A stretch of 64,000 nt of DNA from Aphanomyces cochlioides (GCA_019828595.1 JAHQRK010000007.1:1-64000), one strand, 5' to 3'; numbered from the stretch's first letter, positions 33,778 through 46,395 are shown. Notes: a model not told the origin generated them from the sequence alone. Program-made: numbers and translations.

Positions 33778-36700
33778 TTAATACACGACGGAATTGCGAC
33801 TGAACATATCTTCGTCCTTCTGCTGAGGAAACTGCTTCACGAGGGTTTGAATGGTGTCTTGCAAGATATAGACCCATCCACGCGCTTCATTCTCGGACGT
33901 AGCGCGGAATTGGGTCACTTCTTCCGTGTTGGCGAGCATACCGGGAGTAATCACAGTGATGCAGATGAGATTTTCGCCACCGAAGTCGACCTTGACGCTG
34001 CGAGTCGATGACTGCGCAAGATCGAGCATGCCACGAACTTTCGTATCGCTCGGGCTCTTGTACCAAAGGAGGCATCCGTTCGTTTCAAGCTTGACCCAAA
34101 CCACTTTGCCTCCACGGAAGATTTTCAATGTTTGTGGCATCCATTCAAGGAAGCCAGCTTTCTCCGTAACGTTTTGATACACTTGAGTCATACGGGATGA
34201 AAGAAGAGCATCAATGACCAAGGCAGGTTCGTCTTCGTTTGAAGACACGACAGAGCCTTTTCTGCTGCTGGAACGTTGACTAATTCGCTCTTGCTCGGCC
34301 TGTTGTAGAGCCATGAGCTGGTCTTGGGCATTGCGGAGGTTTTTCTTCAGATCATTCCGCCGACGAAGATTCATAGCATTGATGGTAGGCATATCTTGAG
34401 TTCGAGTAATTTGCGATACCACTTGTTTCAGGTCAGCCTTGAGAGACTCAATGTACGATTCAAGCATCTGCACTTCGCTGGAAGGTTTTGGTGGAGGTTC
34501 ACGGAACGTCGCCAGTTTGTCTTGTGCCAAAGCAAGATGATGCTTGAGCGTGCTTCGTTGTGACTTGAGTTTATTCTTGGCTCCCAGCGAAGTTGTTTGA
34601 GCAATTTTGCTCACAATTTGGCGCTACGACAGGATCCTAAAACTCTCCAAAAAGGATAATGTCTTACTAGTTCTTTCTTGAGGATATCAACGTGCGCTTT
34701 GAGGGTTTCCCTGTCCACATCCGGTTGCAAGACTGGAATTTGAATTTCAGGCACTTGTTCTTCCTTCAGCTGGTCAATGCGATCCAACGCAGCTGAGATG
34801 GCATTCTTGAGTTCTCCGCGTCGATGCATGTAGAAAGCGCCAGTGATGCTTTCTTTGTCGAGGGTGGCACACCTCTTGACGATTTCTCTCTATGGAAGTC
34901 CATCAACCCATTGATGATCACAAAGCAAGAGTTACCAATTCTTTTTGCAATACTTCCGTGTGCTTTTTGACATGGCGTATGTCCCATTCCATGTCGAGAG
35001 GTGTAATTGGCGGCAAAGTTGGCAAAAGTTGTTCCTCTGTGGCAGCTATGCGAGTCTTGATCTCAGCTCGTTCAAACAGGAGATGCTTGATCTTCTTTTC
35101 GTTGGTTGTTTTGTCCAGTGCTTTGTCAATTGCAGCCTAAAGAAGAAGTGAAAGGCATGAAGAAGAGAATTATCATACCAGTTCTTCACGGTAGGCAACC
35201 AGCGCTGCCTGAGCTACCTTGCTCTCAGACATCTGAAAGTTTTCATCGTGGAGGGAATTAGGCTCAGAAGACCCATTGCTAATGAAGGAGCTGTTGACAA
35301 GTGTTCGGTCGTGAGTTCGAGATTGCGAAGAGGAGTTGCTGGTAAATGACTGGTGGTTTGACTGACTCGGTAGTGGAGCTGCTGATTGTCCAGTGAAGGA
35401 CTGGTGGTTCGAACTCGATGTCGAGGATGAATAGGCTGCAATGGAATGGTGGTTGGGTTGCCTTGAGTTGCCAACTTCTGCCGGGATTGGAGCTTTGGCT
35501 TCTGGTTTCGACGGTACGCCAGCAAATGACTTGTTACTCGTGGCCTTAGCGCCCCCTGCAGGCGCAACAGCGACTGAGAGAGGATATCCTGCAATGGACT
35601 GGTGATTTGGTTGGCTTTTGGCTCTGGTGGGTGGCTCTGGATTTGCAACTTCATTCTGACTTGATCCCATGAACCATTGACTCTTGTTAGGAGCTTGTTT
35701 AATGCCAGCAAAGGACTGGGCTTTAGTGGACTGGCGTTTCCCACCGTCGCTTAAGCTCATAAAAGAAGACGCGTTCGACTTGTAGCCTTCAGATGAAGTA
35801 GAGCTGCTGGCAGATCCACGAGCTTGCTTGTCTGAACGACGCTCGTGATCTTGAGCTCGAGCTAGTGCAATTTTGAGGTCTGATCGTCGTCGCATGAGCT
35901 TTTCCACGAGTTTTTCGTCGTTTTCTTTTGACGCAAGGGAAATATTGGCAACCACTTTGCGCAATTCTTGCTTGAGAGTTTCAATGTCTGTGGCGTGAGG
36001 TATGAACTGAGGCTGCTTAGCAATGATAAGTTGCTTCAGTTCGCTCTTTTGTTGCATCAACAGCTCAATTTCTTGTTTGGTCAAATTCGATTTTTGCAAA
36101 TCTTTCACCACGGCGCGCTAATAACAGGTTTGGTTACCACCAGTCAAACTTCCGAATCGTACCAATTCATTCTTGAGTTCTTCAAGGGGCTTGGCTTCTC
36201 TTAGTGACTTTGCATAAGCCTCGTTGGCAACACGAAGCTGTGCTTTGAGCTGAATTCGTTTTTGCATCCAGTGGTCAGCAGCAGCCTTGTCGTTGTGTTT
36301 GGAAGCTTGGGCAATTCTGACAACTACTTCTCTCTATGAGTGACGTAAGTAAATATCGTTGGGGAGCATATCTTACCAGATCTTGCTTGAGCTGCTCCAC
36401 CTGCATTTCGTCCTGGGCAAGGACAAGCTCAGATTTGATTTGGTTTCGTGCTCGCATCAGCTTTGTAACGAGATTCTGGTTGTGTACCTTCGTGGCTTGG
36501 TTGATTTGGGCAACAATATTGCGCTATGCACGTGTCAGTAAACTGATGATATAATCCAAGCTGTACCAAATCAGACTCAAGCTGCTCAATTTTAGACGGC
36601 GCACCCATGTCCTCGGAGCAAATACTGATCGTATCCGACAATCTCGCTGCCTCCGAGTCGTCGAGACTGTAGACAGACTGTGCACTACCGTTGGATATAC

Positions 36701-39509
36701 GTTTCTGCTCGAGATCGCTCAAGATAGAGTGGAGCTTAGCGCCAAACACCTCAACGTCAACATTTGGGCTTGGTGTGGGCTGAGGTACCACGGCAGACAT
36801 TGATGGTGGTGGCACAAACGCAGCAGCGACAGGTTTCTTCTCTTCACGTTGCGGCTTTTCATCGAATCCTGACGCGAATGCCTCTTGTTCGTACCGGGGT
36901 TTCTCTTCGTAGCGTGATTTTTCTTCAAACCGAGGTTTTTCCACAAATTGTGGCTTGTCCTCAATGTGTGGTTGGGCTTCGAATCGAGGTTCCAATGTCA
37001 ATGGCGGCATGTAAGGAACCGAGTCCACAGATGATGCTGCTGCAAGAGGTGGGGTTTGAAACGGTGGTGATTCGGACTTGCGGGGTGGAGACTCAGATCT
37101 GCGAGAAGAGGACATTGAAATATGGAAAGGCGATGTGGCTGCTTCGAATGGCGGCGTATCAGCCTTGAGCGGAGGAGAATCTGGTTTGAGTGGTGGTGTC
37201 TCGGCTCTGAGAGGTGGGGAGTCGGGCACAAGCGACTGGTGTTCGACTGCTCGGAGTGGTGGTGTGGCTGCTCGGAATGGTGGTGTGACTGCTCGGAAAG
37301 GTGGCGTAGTTGGCTTGAGAGGTGGCGTCTCTGCTTTAAGTGGCGACGCAGCAGCTTGAAATGGTGGTGTTTGGGGCTGAAGAGGAGGTGTCGTTGCCTC
37401 CTCAGGGGGTGGAGTGAGGGTCTCTGGGAAGAACTTAGGAGTTCCAGGCGGGGTTTCGTCTTCAAGGTCAAATGCACTTTGACGAATAGAGTCCATGACA
37501 CTCATGCGGTCGTTCAAAACAGGTGCCACACCAAGAGAACTTCTGCGGATAGTGTTGACAGGTAAACCGAGCTCCAAACATCGATCAATTGTCCGTTCCA
37601 GTTCTTTTTGGAGGAAATCTCGGCGGTCTCGGAATAATTGCTGTTGATTCTTGGGGCAAGTTGAAATCATCTGAGCTGCATCTCTCTGTAATTGAACCAC
37701 ATGACGACCCATTGTAAAATCGTGAAGCTTACCATGGCCTGGCGAATGTATTCCATCTTCTCTTCGAGCAGAGCTGGCTCCTCTGGGCATGTTGGCTGTG
37801 GTCCCATTTGCTGCAGCTTGGTCTGGAGCTCGTCTTGGACGAGTTGATATTCAATCTTGAGGAGGTTGCGGCGACGATAACCAGCCTTGACATTCTTTGT
37901 CTTTCCTTTCTTTTCAGCTCGAGCAATGCTGTCCATTGTCTTGTTCTACATTGCGTTTGAGCAAAATCCAGACTGCAACAATTAAAGTACCAGTTGGCCA
38001 CGGAGCCAGTCAAGTTTCATCTCGAGATCTCGAACGCTACTCGCATCTGATGGCTCGGACTTTTGGCCAGGTACTCCATTCATGATGACCAATTGTTGTT
38101 TGAGTTCGTCAACTTCAGCTTTGTTGCGCTGCAGCTCTTGCTCTTCGACAAGAGCGGCCTCTTCGAGCGTGAAGAAGAGCAAATGAAGATCTTCCAGGAC
38201 AAATGGTCCGCGTTTGATGCCGTACTCGTCGTAGAGTTGGGTCTTTGTCATGAGCATCACATTATTCGATTCGTCCTTGTCCAGTTGGGCATACAACCTG
38301 TCCAGTTTCACAGTTTGCACCGCGAATTCGTCCACGAGACGTTGGTTCTCGGCGGTGGTTTTGGCAATCGCCTTGAGCAAAGCTATTCGAGTTTGTAAGC
38401 CTTCATCATGAATCCCAGTGTACCTTGTTCCTTCTCAGCAAGTTCGTGTGTTCGTTGTTCTTCGATAGACGCCAATTTTTTATTTTCCTACAACAATGAT
38501 AACTTTGGTGACCACATTCTTGTACCAGCATATGAAGGTTGTCCAGCTTGGCGCGGAATTGATCCTTCTCAAGGACATACTGCGCGACAATAGCTTGGAG
38601 CTGTTCTCTTTCTTCTTCGATCGCATCAATTTCCTTTTGAAGGCGGGCGCATTTAGCACGGCACTCCAATTCAAGCTGAGTGAGTCGCTTGTTATCAACG
38701 TTCCAGAGTTCCTTGTCTAACTCAGTAAGGACCAACGTCTTCATGTACTCGGATTGAATTGTGTTGAAACGCTGTTGGTAGACAGATTTGAGTACATCGT
38801 TTTCGTCTCCTTCTAGGTCTTCATCTTCGTCAGGATCTCCAACAAGACCACGATAACAGTCGCAAAAACCGATGACGAGCGGTCGAGGGGTCTTATTGAT
38901 CTTCTCGATCACTTCAGAATATGTGAACCCAGCGACAGAAGTGCCTGAGATTTCAACGATGCGGAAACCAGCGTAGATTCGTCTGTTGTACAGTCAATTA
39001 ATGCTGTGTGCAAAAGGACGACGCACCGATCAGGTTTGACACTCCAATTGTAAATCTCAGCGGGTGACGCGTGTCCATTTCCAAGCTTCCGCAATGTGTG
39101 AATTTCGACTTGAAATTGTGTCCAGATCGTGTCGGGAAGCGCGTCGACAGCTTTCAAGTTCATGCCAAGCTTGCCTGGACCAAACTCAATGAAGAGTTGA
39201 AGTTTCCATTCATAGAGCTTTCCTAGATACCGCGTGCGTGACGAGAGATGCGACTCATAAACAGAACGTACCAGTTTTAACCAGTGGTGGAATCCATTGA
39301 GCTTGTCCTGTAGGTGAGATGTAGTACCATTTGCCTTTGTGTTTCGTCGACTCTCGATACGTCCATCCTTCCGGAAGTGGCGTATGGTAGTCTCCTATTG
39401 TGATAATCTTCTTCTCAGCGACGCGTGACTCCATGGACATGCGCCGCTTGACGGAGTTCCTCCGCACGGAGTCGATCTTGGACCGCTCATCCGTCCCTTT
39501 CTTCTCCAT
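33778..39509 (-). CDS. WW, PDZ-like, repeated coiled-coil and PH scaffold protein (gene A)
   Basis: Thirteen exons give 1734 residues: 39509-39272, 39222-39027, 38982-38526, 38487-38424, 38382-37991, 37945-37733, 37685-36567, 36523-36377, 36333-36163, 36117-35179, 35136-34936, 34889-34668, 34623-33778. Introns are 38-49 bp. Order: WW domain (PLPEGWTYRES...WYYISPTGQAQWIPP, about 45-75), PDZ-like domain (EFGPGKLGMNL to TPRPLVIGF, about 90-195), coiled coil, a proline-rich part with repeats of TPPL/SPPL, then several about 65-residue helical modules, most in their own phase-0 exon, and a C-terminal PH domain (GFLEWMPQTLKIF...WVKLETNGCLLWYKS). Such proteins usually tether signalling partners at membranes. 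The helical modules resemble HR1-type antiparallel coils; that is inference. Confidence 0.85.
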
Positions 39510-39603
39510 TTCACACGCGGCGTTGCTCTAGCAACATGAACGCATTTGGGCGGACAAATGGTCGGGTTCGGGCGGGTTAGTTAAATAGGTTAAACTCGTT
39601 GAA

Positions 39604-39666
39604 GTCAGGGGGTGTAGGGGTTTCTTCACTTGGTTTTAGCTGTGAGGTGCAGGGGTTTGGGTTAAA
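39604..39666 (-). promoter_or_regulatory. Telobox-like tract upstream of gene A
   Basis: Plus-strand AGGGGGTGTAGGGGTTT (39607 onward) and AGGGGTTTGGG (39651-39661) read on the gene's strand as CCCAAACCCCT and AAACCCCTACACCCCC. They lie about 100-150 bp before the ATG of gene A and resemble the telomere unit. Confidence 0.4.
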
Positions 39667-39716
39667 GTGGGTATTCACAATAAACTCAACGCAACGATGA
39701 CTACACACACGTTAAA

Positions 39717-41860
39717 TTAAAATTCAACTGCGCGTCGAGCAGAAGATTCATCCATGTATGTCGGCGCCGTTTGGTTCTCCGTGAGAGAAGCCTAGAGGAG
39801 GAAGATATCAATCCGAAATGATTAAAGAGGAAGGTCCTACCCGTGAGTTCATCCATCCGCTATGAAATGTCAAAATTGCAGTCACCCAACCACGCATATC
39901 GTCCATGGTAGCCGCTTGGAATCGGTTCTGGGCTTGCGTCGTGCTCACTGTGAAGATCAATTCCTTGGGTGGCCGTCTTCCTGAACTACTACTACTGCAC
40001 GGAAATTAGATCAAGCAAAATAGGACAAACAGCAGTACCTCATGGCTTCACAAACAACTTCCAGAGTTGGGTCTGTCAACGCAATCTCGCCACGAGGGAC
40101 TGGATCGCCTCGCTTCTTGTAATACACCAATGTGCCAGTCGACGTGAGCTGGCACCAACGTTCACGGGAGCCACGCATGAGACGCATGGATTGAAGCATG
40201 CCTACGTCCCATGATCAGGCACATGCCAAATATATTTCTGTACCACCGCCTTCTTGGTTGAAGTGTGTTGGGAATTTCTCCAAGTGTCCTTGGCGCACGA
40301 TGTTGGCCGACGTCATTTGAGCCGAGTTGGATCGGTTGTAGAATCCACCGCGAGACGAACCCAAGAAGGACGAATGTTGTTGTTGTGGTTGAGGAGGCGG
40401 AGGAGGTGGCGTTGGTGCAGGAGGAAGAGGAGGCTTGGATTCTAGTAGAGAACGTCAAAAAGGATCAGAGTGAGAGGACCAACCTGCGACGGGAGGAAGA
40501 GGAGGACGCTCCACTTGGCGCCGCATATCTATCCATCGACCATGAGATTCGTCGTGAAGGCGTGTTTTACCTGGAAGCGGCATCATCATACCACCGCGAG
40601 AAGACTCGAGAATAACTTCAGTCTGCTGGTTGTACACCTTGCTCAACTGTGCAAGCTCCACTTCGGCTTGTTTTGTCTTCATCTCTTCGCGCTGGAGTTC
40701 GAATTGCATCGCTGCGATCTTCTGCGCAATGATTTCAATCTTGGCGGATGGTTCGAGCAGTGGATCGATGCCCGCAAGAGACTCTGGAAGTGGTTGGCTC
40801 ACGCCATGGACTAGTTGTGCTTCTAGCTCATCAAGTTGGCGCTGGTTCAGGTCTCGCTCTCGTCGAAGCTTCTTGTTTGCAGCTCCCATCTTGCCAATAT
40901 CATCTGTGAGTTCGGCATTCTTGCTACTGAGTTCATTCATGCGCTGGACTTCAGGCGAAAGGATCGCGCCAGATTCTTGGAGTTTGAGTTGCTTGAGCAT
41001 CTCTTCATACTTGGCCTTCTCAGTCATCGAAGCCTCAATCTCACGTTTTGACTTGAGTTTGTCCTCCATGAGCGCACTGAACGAAGCCGACAGGATGTTC
41101 CACTTGTATTGGAGGGCAATGAATTGCGATTTGACCTTCTGTGTCTCGAGGCGCCACATTTCATTGCTCAGCTCACTTGTCACGAGGAGATTCATATATT
41201 CTTCCTTCTTCTGCTTTTGGACACTGTAGGCAGAAGGAGCGGCTGCAGAGGGAGCAGCCACAGCAACTGCAGCTGGGGCAGTGTCGGCAGTCTCACCTTC
41301 ACCAAGCAAACCTTGCGCAACGTCGGCAAACTGCACAAAAATGAATGTGGTCAAGGCAATGGATAAATAACAAGTACCTTCAGTTTCACAGGTCGTGCGG
41401 CACGCTTCAGTCTATCGACGACCTCGGTGTATCTGTTTCCTGCAAGTACAACGCCGTCAATTTGTGTTAAACGCATGCCCGGCGTCAGTCGTCTCTCAGG
41501 ACGCACACTCCAATTGTAAATCTCAGCTGGACCAGGTTTACCACCAGGCAGCTTTGGTAGCTCTTCCACTTCAGCTTGGAACATGGGAAATGGAAGGTTC
41601 GTTGTTTGAGGAACTTCTTTCAAGTTGACACCGAGGCGGCCAGGTCCAAACTCGATTTCAATCTCGCATCGCCAATTGAATTGCCGAATGCCAGGGACGC
41701 GGCGCGGTGGAAACCATTGGGTTTGTCCCTGGGGAGAGACGTAGTAGTATCGGCCTGGCTGAGATTTGGATTCCCGCCGTTCCTACATCGATAAAAGCGT
41801 CAATTCCATGCACAAGAGTGGCGACGAGACCCATCCTGGCGGCAGTTCTTCGTTGCTCAT
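39717..41860 (-). CDS. WW, PDZ-like, coiled-coil and PH scaffold protein (gene B)
   Basis: Seven exons (41860-41831, 41782-41378, 41330-40484, 40441-40247, 40201-40039, 39994-39841, 39791-39717) give 622 residues; introns are 42-49 bp. The order is WW (LPPGW...YYYVSPQGQTQWFPP, residues about 5-40), PDZ-like domain (EFGPGRLGVNLKEV to RPVKLK, about 55-145), a coiled coil of about 230 residues, a Pro-rich stretch (PPAPTPPPPPQPQ) and a PH domain (LEKFPTHFNQ...GTLVYYKKRGDPVPRGEIAL...MDDMRGWVTAI). It is a compact paralogue of gene A without the repeated helical modules. The exons splice in phase to a single frame. Confidence 0.85.
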
Positions 41861-42520
41861 GCTTCTGTCGTCTTGACTATATTTAGTCAATAGTGGCCCA
41901 TATTCTATTTTATTTCATACAAACATCAAGATAGAAATAATAAAAATATCAAAACTTGCCCGACAGCCTCAGCTTCAAAGTCTTGTGGATTTAGGGGTGA
42001 GGGGGTTTGGGGGTTCACAATGCGCCAAACAGTTCAAGGGTTGACAAATGCTAGTTTCTCGAGCTCCCCACACTCCAAACAGCCCGCGATCTCCATCTTA
42101 CTTTGGTGGATCTCCTTCATCGTCTGGAGCAGTATCTCAGAGACATATCATTGACTCTGTGAGTAAACGATGAAGGGCTACAATTCACAGCAGTCGCAGT
42201 CAGGCGTCCATCATCATCGCCTACATTGCATTGCAGGGGGCGAAATACTGCGTGGAAGTTCCAAAGCAAGCATGAGTACTTATGTATACTGTAGAGCCAA
42301 CTCGATGTAAGCCATAGAATTGCATTCGTGCTTTTGTCTCGTAGATGGAGTAGAAAGGAAATTGTAAATTGAGATTCGTCACAATCCACTCGTGCAAGCA
42401 GGCGAATGGCCAGCACAGTTTGAGAAGAGAAAGAGGCGTAGCTCAGAGTTGATGTCTTGGACTCTATGAGGAAGAGAAGGCATGTAAATAGACGTGGTTC
42501 AATTATTCGACGCATGACAT
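41861..42520. other. Intergenic region with telomere-unit match
   Basis: Holds the promoter of gene B and the 3' end of gene C. Plus-strand GGGGGTTTGGGGG at 42001-42013 is an exact 13-base match to the telomeric repeat, oriented as CCCCCAAACCCCC on the strand of gene B, 141 bp before its ATG. A 132-codon minus frame at 42117-42515 has no recognisable features and is not counted as a gene. Confidence 0.5.
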
Positions 42521-44433
42521 CTAGCCAGACTTCCGAGTAAAGAAGAGATCGTCGTCGTTTTGGTGGGCAAACTGCTTTGCCAGGAGGTCGACGCTATCTT
42601 TCAAAGCAGAAACCCATGATTTGGCTTCGTCCTCCGATGAAGCTCGAAAATGAACCACCTCTTCCGACTTTGTGAGTATTCCAACAGTGCAAACGGTGAT
42701 AGCTACGATACGCTGGTGAGAATAAGCAACCTTGACTGTGCGAGACGTCCTCTGAGCCAAATCCACAGAGCCTTTGGGTTTCTTATCACTGGGACTCTTG
42801 TACCAGAGAAGACAGCCACTGGCATCGAGCTTGACCCAGTAAACTTTGCAGCCACGGAAAAGTTTGAACTTTTGCGGCATCCATTCGAGGTACCCAGACT
42901 TCTCGGCCACGGCTTCGTATATTTGGCTAGGAGCGTTCAAGTCGTCATTGAATAGAGATATCACTGAGCCCTTCCGCGAGCTGGCTCGCTGCCGTTCTTT
43001 TTCAGCAGCAACCAGTTCGCAAAGTTGATCTCGGGCTCGTCGTAGGTTCTTCTGGAGGTCTTTTTGTCGCCGCTTGTCCATTGCATTGAGGGTCGGCATA
43101 TCCTCAGTCTCTGAAATCCGAGCAACTACGCTCTTGAGCTCGTCCTTGAGAGTTTCAATGTAGGATGCAAGCATGCGCATTTCATGTGTAGGTTCTTGCG
43201 GGGGATCTCGGCAATGAGAGAGTTGTTCCTCAGCAAAGGCAATGTTTTCGTTCAGTGCGCTTCGTTGTGCCTTGAGTTTGCTCTTGGCTGCGTCAGATTT
43301 CGTTCGACCGATGCTCCCAGAGACTCGACGCTATGCCTTCTTTGAAATCGTCCATTGCATTTTCACCTTACCAGCTCTTTCTTGAGAATGTCGATGTGAG
43401 CTTTGATCGTTTCTCTGTCCATGGTGAGGTCCAGCTCTGGAATTTCAATCTCTGGCACTTCATCCTGCTTGAGCTGTTCGAGGCGATCCGCTGCGATTGA
43501 GATGGCCACCTTAAGCTCGCCCCGTCGTCGAATGTACATGGCACCAGTAGGGCTAGTTTTGTCGCGGGATTTGCATTCCTTGACGACTTTTTTCTACTCG
43601 AGCACTTAGGAAGGCGATGAGCAGCAACGAACCAGCTCCTTTTGAATGTTTTCTGTGTGCTCTTTGACTTTGTCCAAGTCCCACGACATATCGAGTCGAG
43701 GAATGGGTGGCAACAGAGGCTCTTCAGCGACAATGCTGTCCGTCTTGCTCTTGTCTTCGCTCGAGGACTTCTCCGCAGCCTAGCATTCCTTGTTAATTCG
43801 ACAAGCAAGGGAAGACAGCACCACTTCTTCAATTGTCGAGAATCGTCGGCTTTGCTTTCGTTCAGACGACAGGAAGGAGACTTCGTACTGGGAACTTTCA
43901 CTGGACGTGGCGTTGCTGACGAAGCTGTCGGCATTTGATAGATCGTTTTTCCTCGAAGATTGCCGTCGACTTGGGTTATTTGCAGAGCTGGTGGCACAAG
44001 ACGACTGGTGGCTTCGAGGACTTAGCGTTTGAGCTCTCGGTCGCCCTGCAATCGACTGACTGTTCATGGTTGGTTTCAACTTGGATGCTGACGGATCGCC
44101 GATGATAGAGTGGTGATTCGTCTGTTTTGAGCTGCTAGCCGTGGAGACGACTCTCTTGTGGCTTAGAATGGACGCTCCTGGATCCGCAGCACGTCGGCTG
44201 GTCTGCTTTTGCGTGCTCGTCGAGGTCATTTGGCAAATAAGCTGCAGATGCTTGGGTTTCTCTACGCGCCCTTCAACTTTGCCTTTGTGCTCCGGCGTGG
44301 ATAAGCACCACAGTGGATAATCGATGGTTCTTCCAGCTGGATCATCAACTTTAATGGCTCGAGCTACTTGCATGTAGAGGCCGTCCAGGCCATATACGAG
44401 CACTGCGGCTGTCGTGGATGCCGTGTACGCACG
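42521..44433 (-). CDS. Coiled-coil and PH scaffold relative (gene C), 5' end unresolved
   Basis: Four exons (44433-43825, 43779-43633, 43593-43372, 43330-42521; introns 39-45 bp) give at least 595 residues in one frame. They match the C-terminal half of gene A module by module: the 222-bp exon has the same length and phase in both (MDRETIKAHIDILKKEL against VDRETLKAHVDILKKEL), and the PH domain (GYLEWMPQKFKLF, LLWYKSPSDKKPKG) is close. An N-terminal low-complexity part repeats an NHxSI-type motif also found in gene A. No upstream exon with WW or PDZ was found before the copia insertion at 45359; a TAG blocks the most obvious extension. It may be truncated. Confidence 0.7.
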
Positions 44434-45353
44434 CTAAGTCAAGAACGCAGTGCATAAAGAGTACCTCGTGCTACGACAAAGCTCCGGAATGGCTCGTGGA
44501 ATGGGAATCTCTGTTTTTACCACCAGTTTTACATTCTGGTTACGTCACCGTCATCGTGGAGGTTCTTTTAGGGTTGACACATGATGACACCTCAGTGGAC
44601 TCTCTATTTCCCCGACGAAGACCTCAAATGCCTTCAGTGACTCAAGCACTAGGATCGCAAGGAGCTAGCTATCTTGTCCCCTCGGGCGTGGTTGAGTTAG
44701 CACGCTCGTGCAGTTTCAGTTGAGTGGCGTGCAATCTTCAGAGTCAGATGGCGAGATGTACAGGACAACTGTACAGTAGATCAGGAGGATAGAACACTGT
44801 CTGTTCATTCTTCCATCGCCAAAGCTTCGCAAGTGTGGCGAAGCTGCAGTGAGAATCGTTGAAATTAGCTCCTCGAACGGTTCTTGAGACTGACATTCGA
44901 AGGCTGATCTCTGCTATTTTGTATGATCGTTCGTCCAGAATTGGTGGCTCAGCGTCAAAACCAAGGCGCGACGTCTCATCGCGTTGATGGACATTACTTG
45001 TGCCGCCGACAATCTGCAGATTCAGCGTTTTGAAGGGAAGTAAGGTCGTTTGGCTCTCCCTTGTCTTGGGTTTCTCCAATTTCTCCAATGCCCCTCGAAT
45101 GACTTGGAAGTCGGTGGGATCGCCCTTTTTATGTGAGCCAGTGGAAGGGAGATGAGCGTTGCAAGCCCACAGCATAAAGTGTTGCCATCATTAACGCAAA
45201 GATCCACTGAACGTGGACAGGACTCTGACGCTCCTTGTGCAGTATCTTCATCGACATGTATTCGAGTAGCACATAACTTGCTGTATTTCTTTCTCCACGC
45301 AGAAAGTAAAATCAGGCCAGGGCTTGTGGAATGCGAGACCACTGCTGTCTTTG
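44434..45353 (-). other. Open but unassigned region upstream of gene C
   Basis: A minus-strand frame at 45175-44744 (GDPTDFQVIRGALEKLEKPK) and an overlapping one at 45354-45022 look partly protein-like. Neither joins gene C in phase by an obvious intron. They may be former 5' exons of gene C or an independent decayed gene. Confidence 0.3.
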
Positions 45354-45358
45354 GAAGA

Positions 45359-45801
45359 TAGAAGTAATCTGAACAAAAACGGGCTTGCAGAGGAACTGTA
45401 GTTGTCGTAGAAGGCGCTAAAAGCAACACAACAATTTAGTAGCAAACGTCCCAAAAAGGAAGTGGAAACCCAGCTCCAGCTGAACCCAAAAGGTTTCGCT
45501 AGCTAACTGCCATAAGGCCGTTCCGTTAGTGCTGATAAAACCACTCCCTGTCCAATAGATTAGACACTTACAAAATACTGCAAACACATAGGCTCCGTGT
45601 GCTGGCTTTGTCCCATATATCGCAGTGTCTCTGTTGGCTCACACTTCCCAAATGTCCCTCCTTGGCAACACCATGTGCAGCTCCGACAAGTCCAAGTTGT
45701 GAGCCGCCTGAGCACCAAATATCAGCATGACAATCACAGCCCAACGCATGCACCATAGTAGATAGCTGTGGATTACTTTGTAGAGTTTCAAATACCTCAT
45801 A
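45359..45801 (-). repeat. Copia 2 3' LTR
   Basis: 443 bp, starting TATGAGG and ending CTTCTA on the minus strand, rather than the usual TG...CA. Next to its inner border the minus strand has the purine-rich tract GGATGAAGGGAAGG (45802-45815), the expected plus-strand priming site. Confidence 0.85.
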
Positions 45802-45824
45802 CCTTCCCTTCATCCACAGACTGT

Positions 45825-46395
45825 CTAACTCAATGGCCAAACACACTTGCACACTTCGTGGGCCTTGTTGCATTCCATGAGATCTTGAAACTGCTTCGCA
45901 GATTCTATAGAGCCATTGCAGATCATCTTCTCAATGTCTCGCATTCCAATATGTTTTACCAAATCTTGGAATCGTTCTTTGGACAAGGCTTTTGTATTTA
46001 CGTCAGCCAAATTTCTTTCGGACGGAACAACAAAGGTCCGCAAACCATATCTCTCAACACATTCTTTGACAAATAGATGTCGCACTTCAATGTGCTTCGA
46101 CCGTTTGTGTTTTCCTGGATGCCAAGAAGTACAATGGCATCTGTATTGAGACCTGGGTCGATAGCGACTGGGCGAACAATGAATATGATCGCAAGTCAAT
46201 TACTGGATATGTTACCAGGATTAACGGCTGTACAATTTCCTCGAAGTCTGAAAAGCAGGACATCATTGCAACAAGTACTTGCCATGCAGAGACTGTTGCA
46301 GCGAGCACGGCAGCTCGAGATATCCGTTGGCTTGAACAATTATTGGAGGAATGCTACTTTGTGAGGTCACCATCCTCATTAATTATGGATAATCA
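45825..46395. pseudogene. Copia 2 RNase H split by an inversion
   Basis: The minus strand encodes only the RNase H C-terminus (KHKRSKHIEVRHLFVKE, then NLADVNTKALSKERFQDL) at about 46122-45840. The preceding RNase H part lies on the plus strand at about 46126-46395: ETWVDSDWANNEYDRKSITG, SEKQDIIATSTCHAETV and SSLIMDN. So about 270 bp are inverted relative to the rest. Between this and the integrase frame the whole reverse transcriptase is missing. Confidence 0.85.

Noticed and set aside
42117..42515. 132-codon minus-strand frame between genes B and C
   Set aside because: No motif, odd composition, and it lies just beyond the stop of gene C where a 3' UTR is expected.
44434..44464. 31-bp intron linking gene C to an upstream exon
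   Set aside because: In the required phase the upstream sequence has an in-frame TAG four codons from the join, and the intron would be shorter than any other here.
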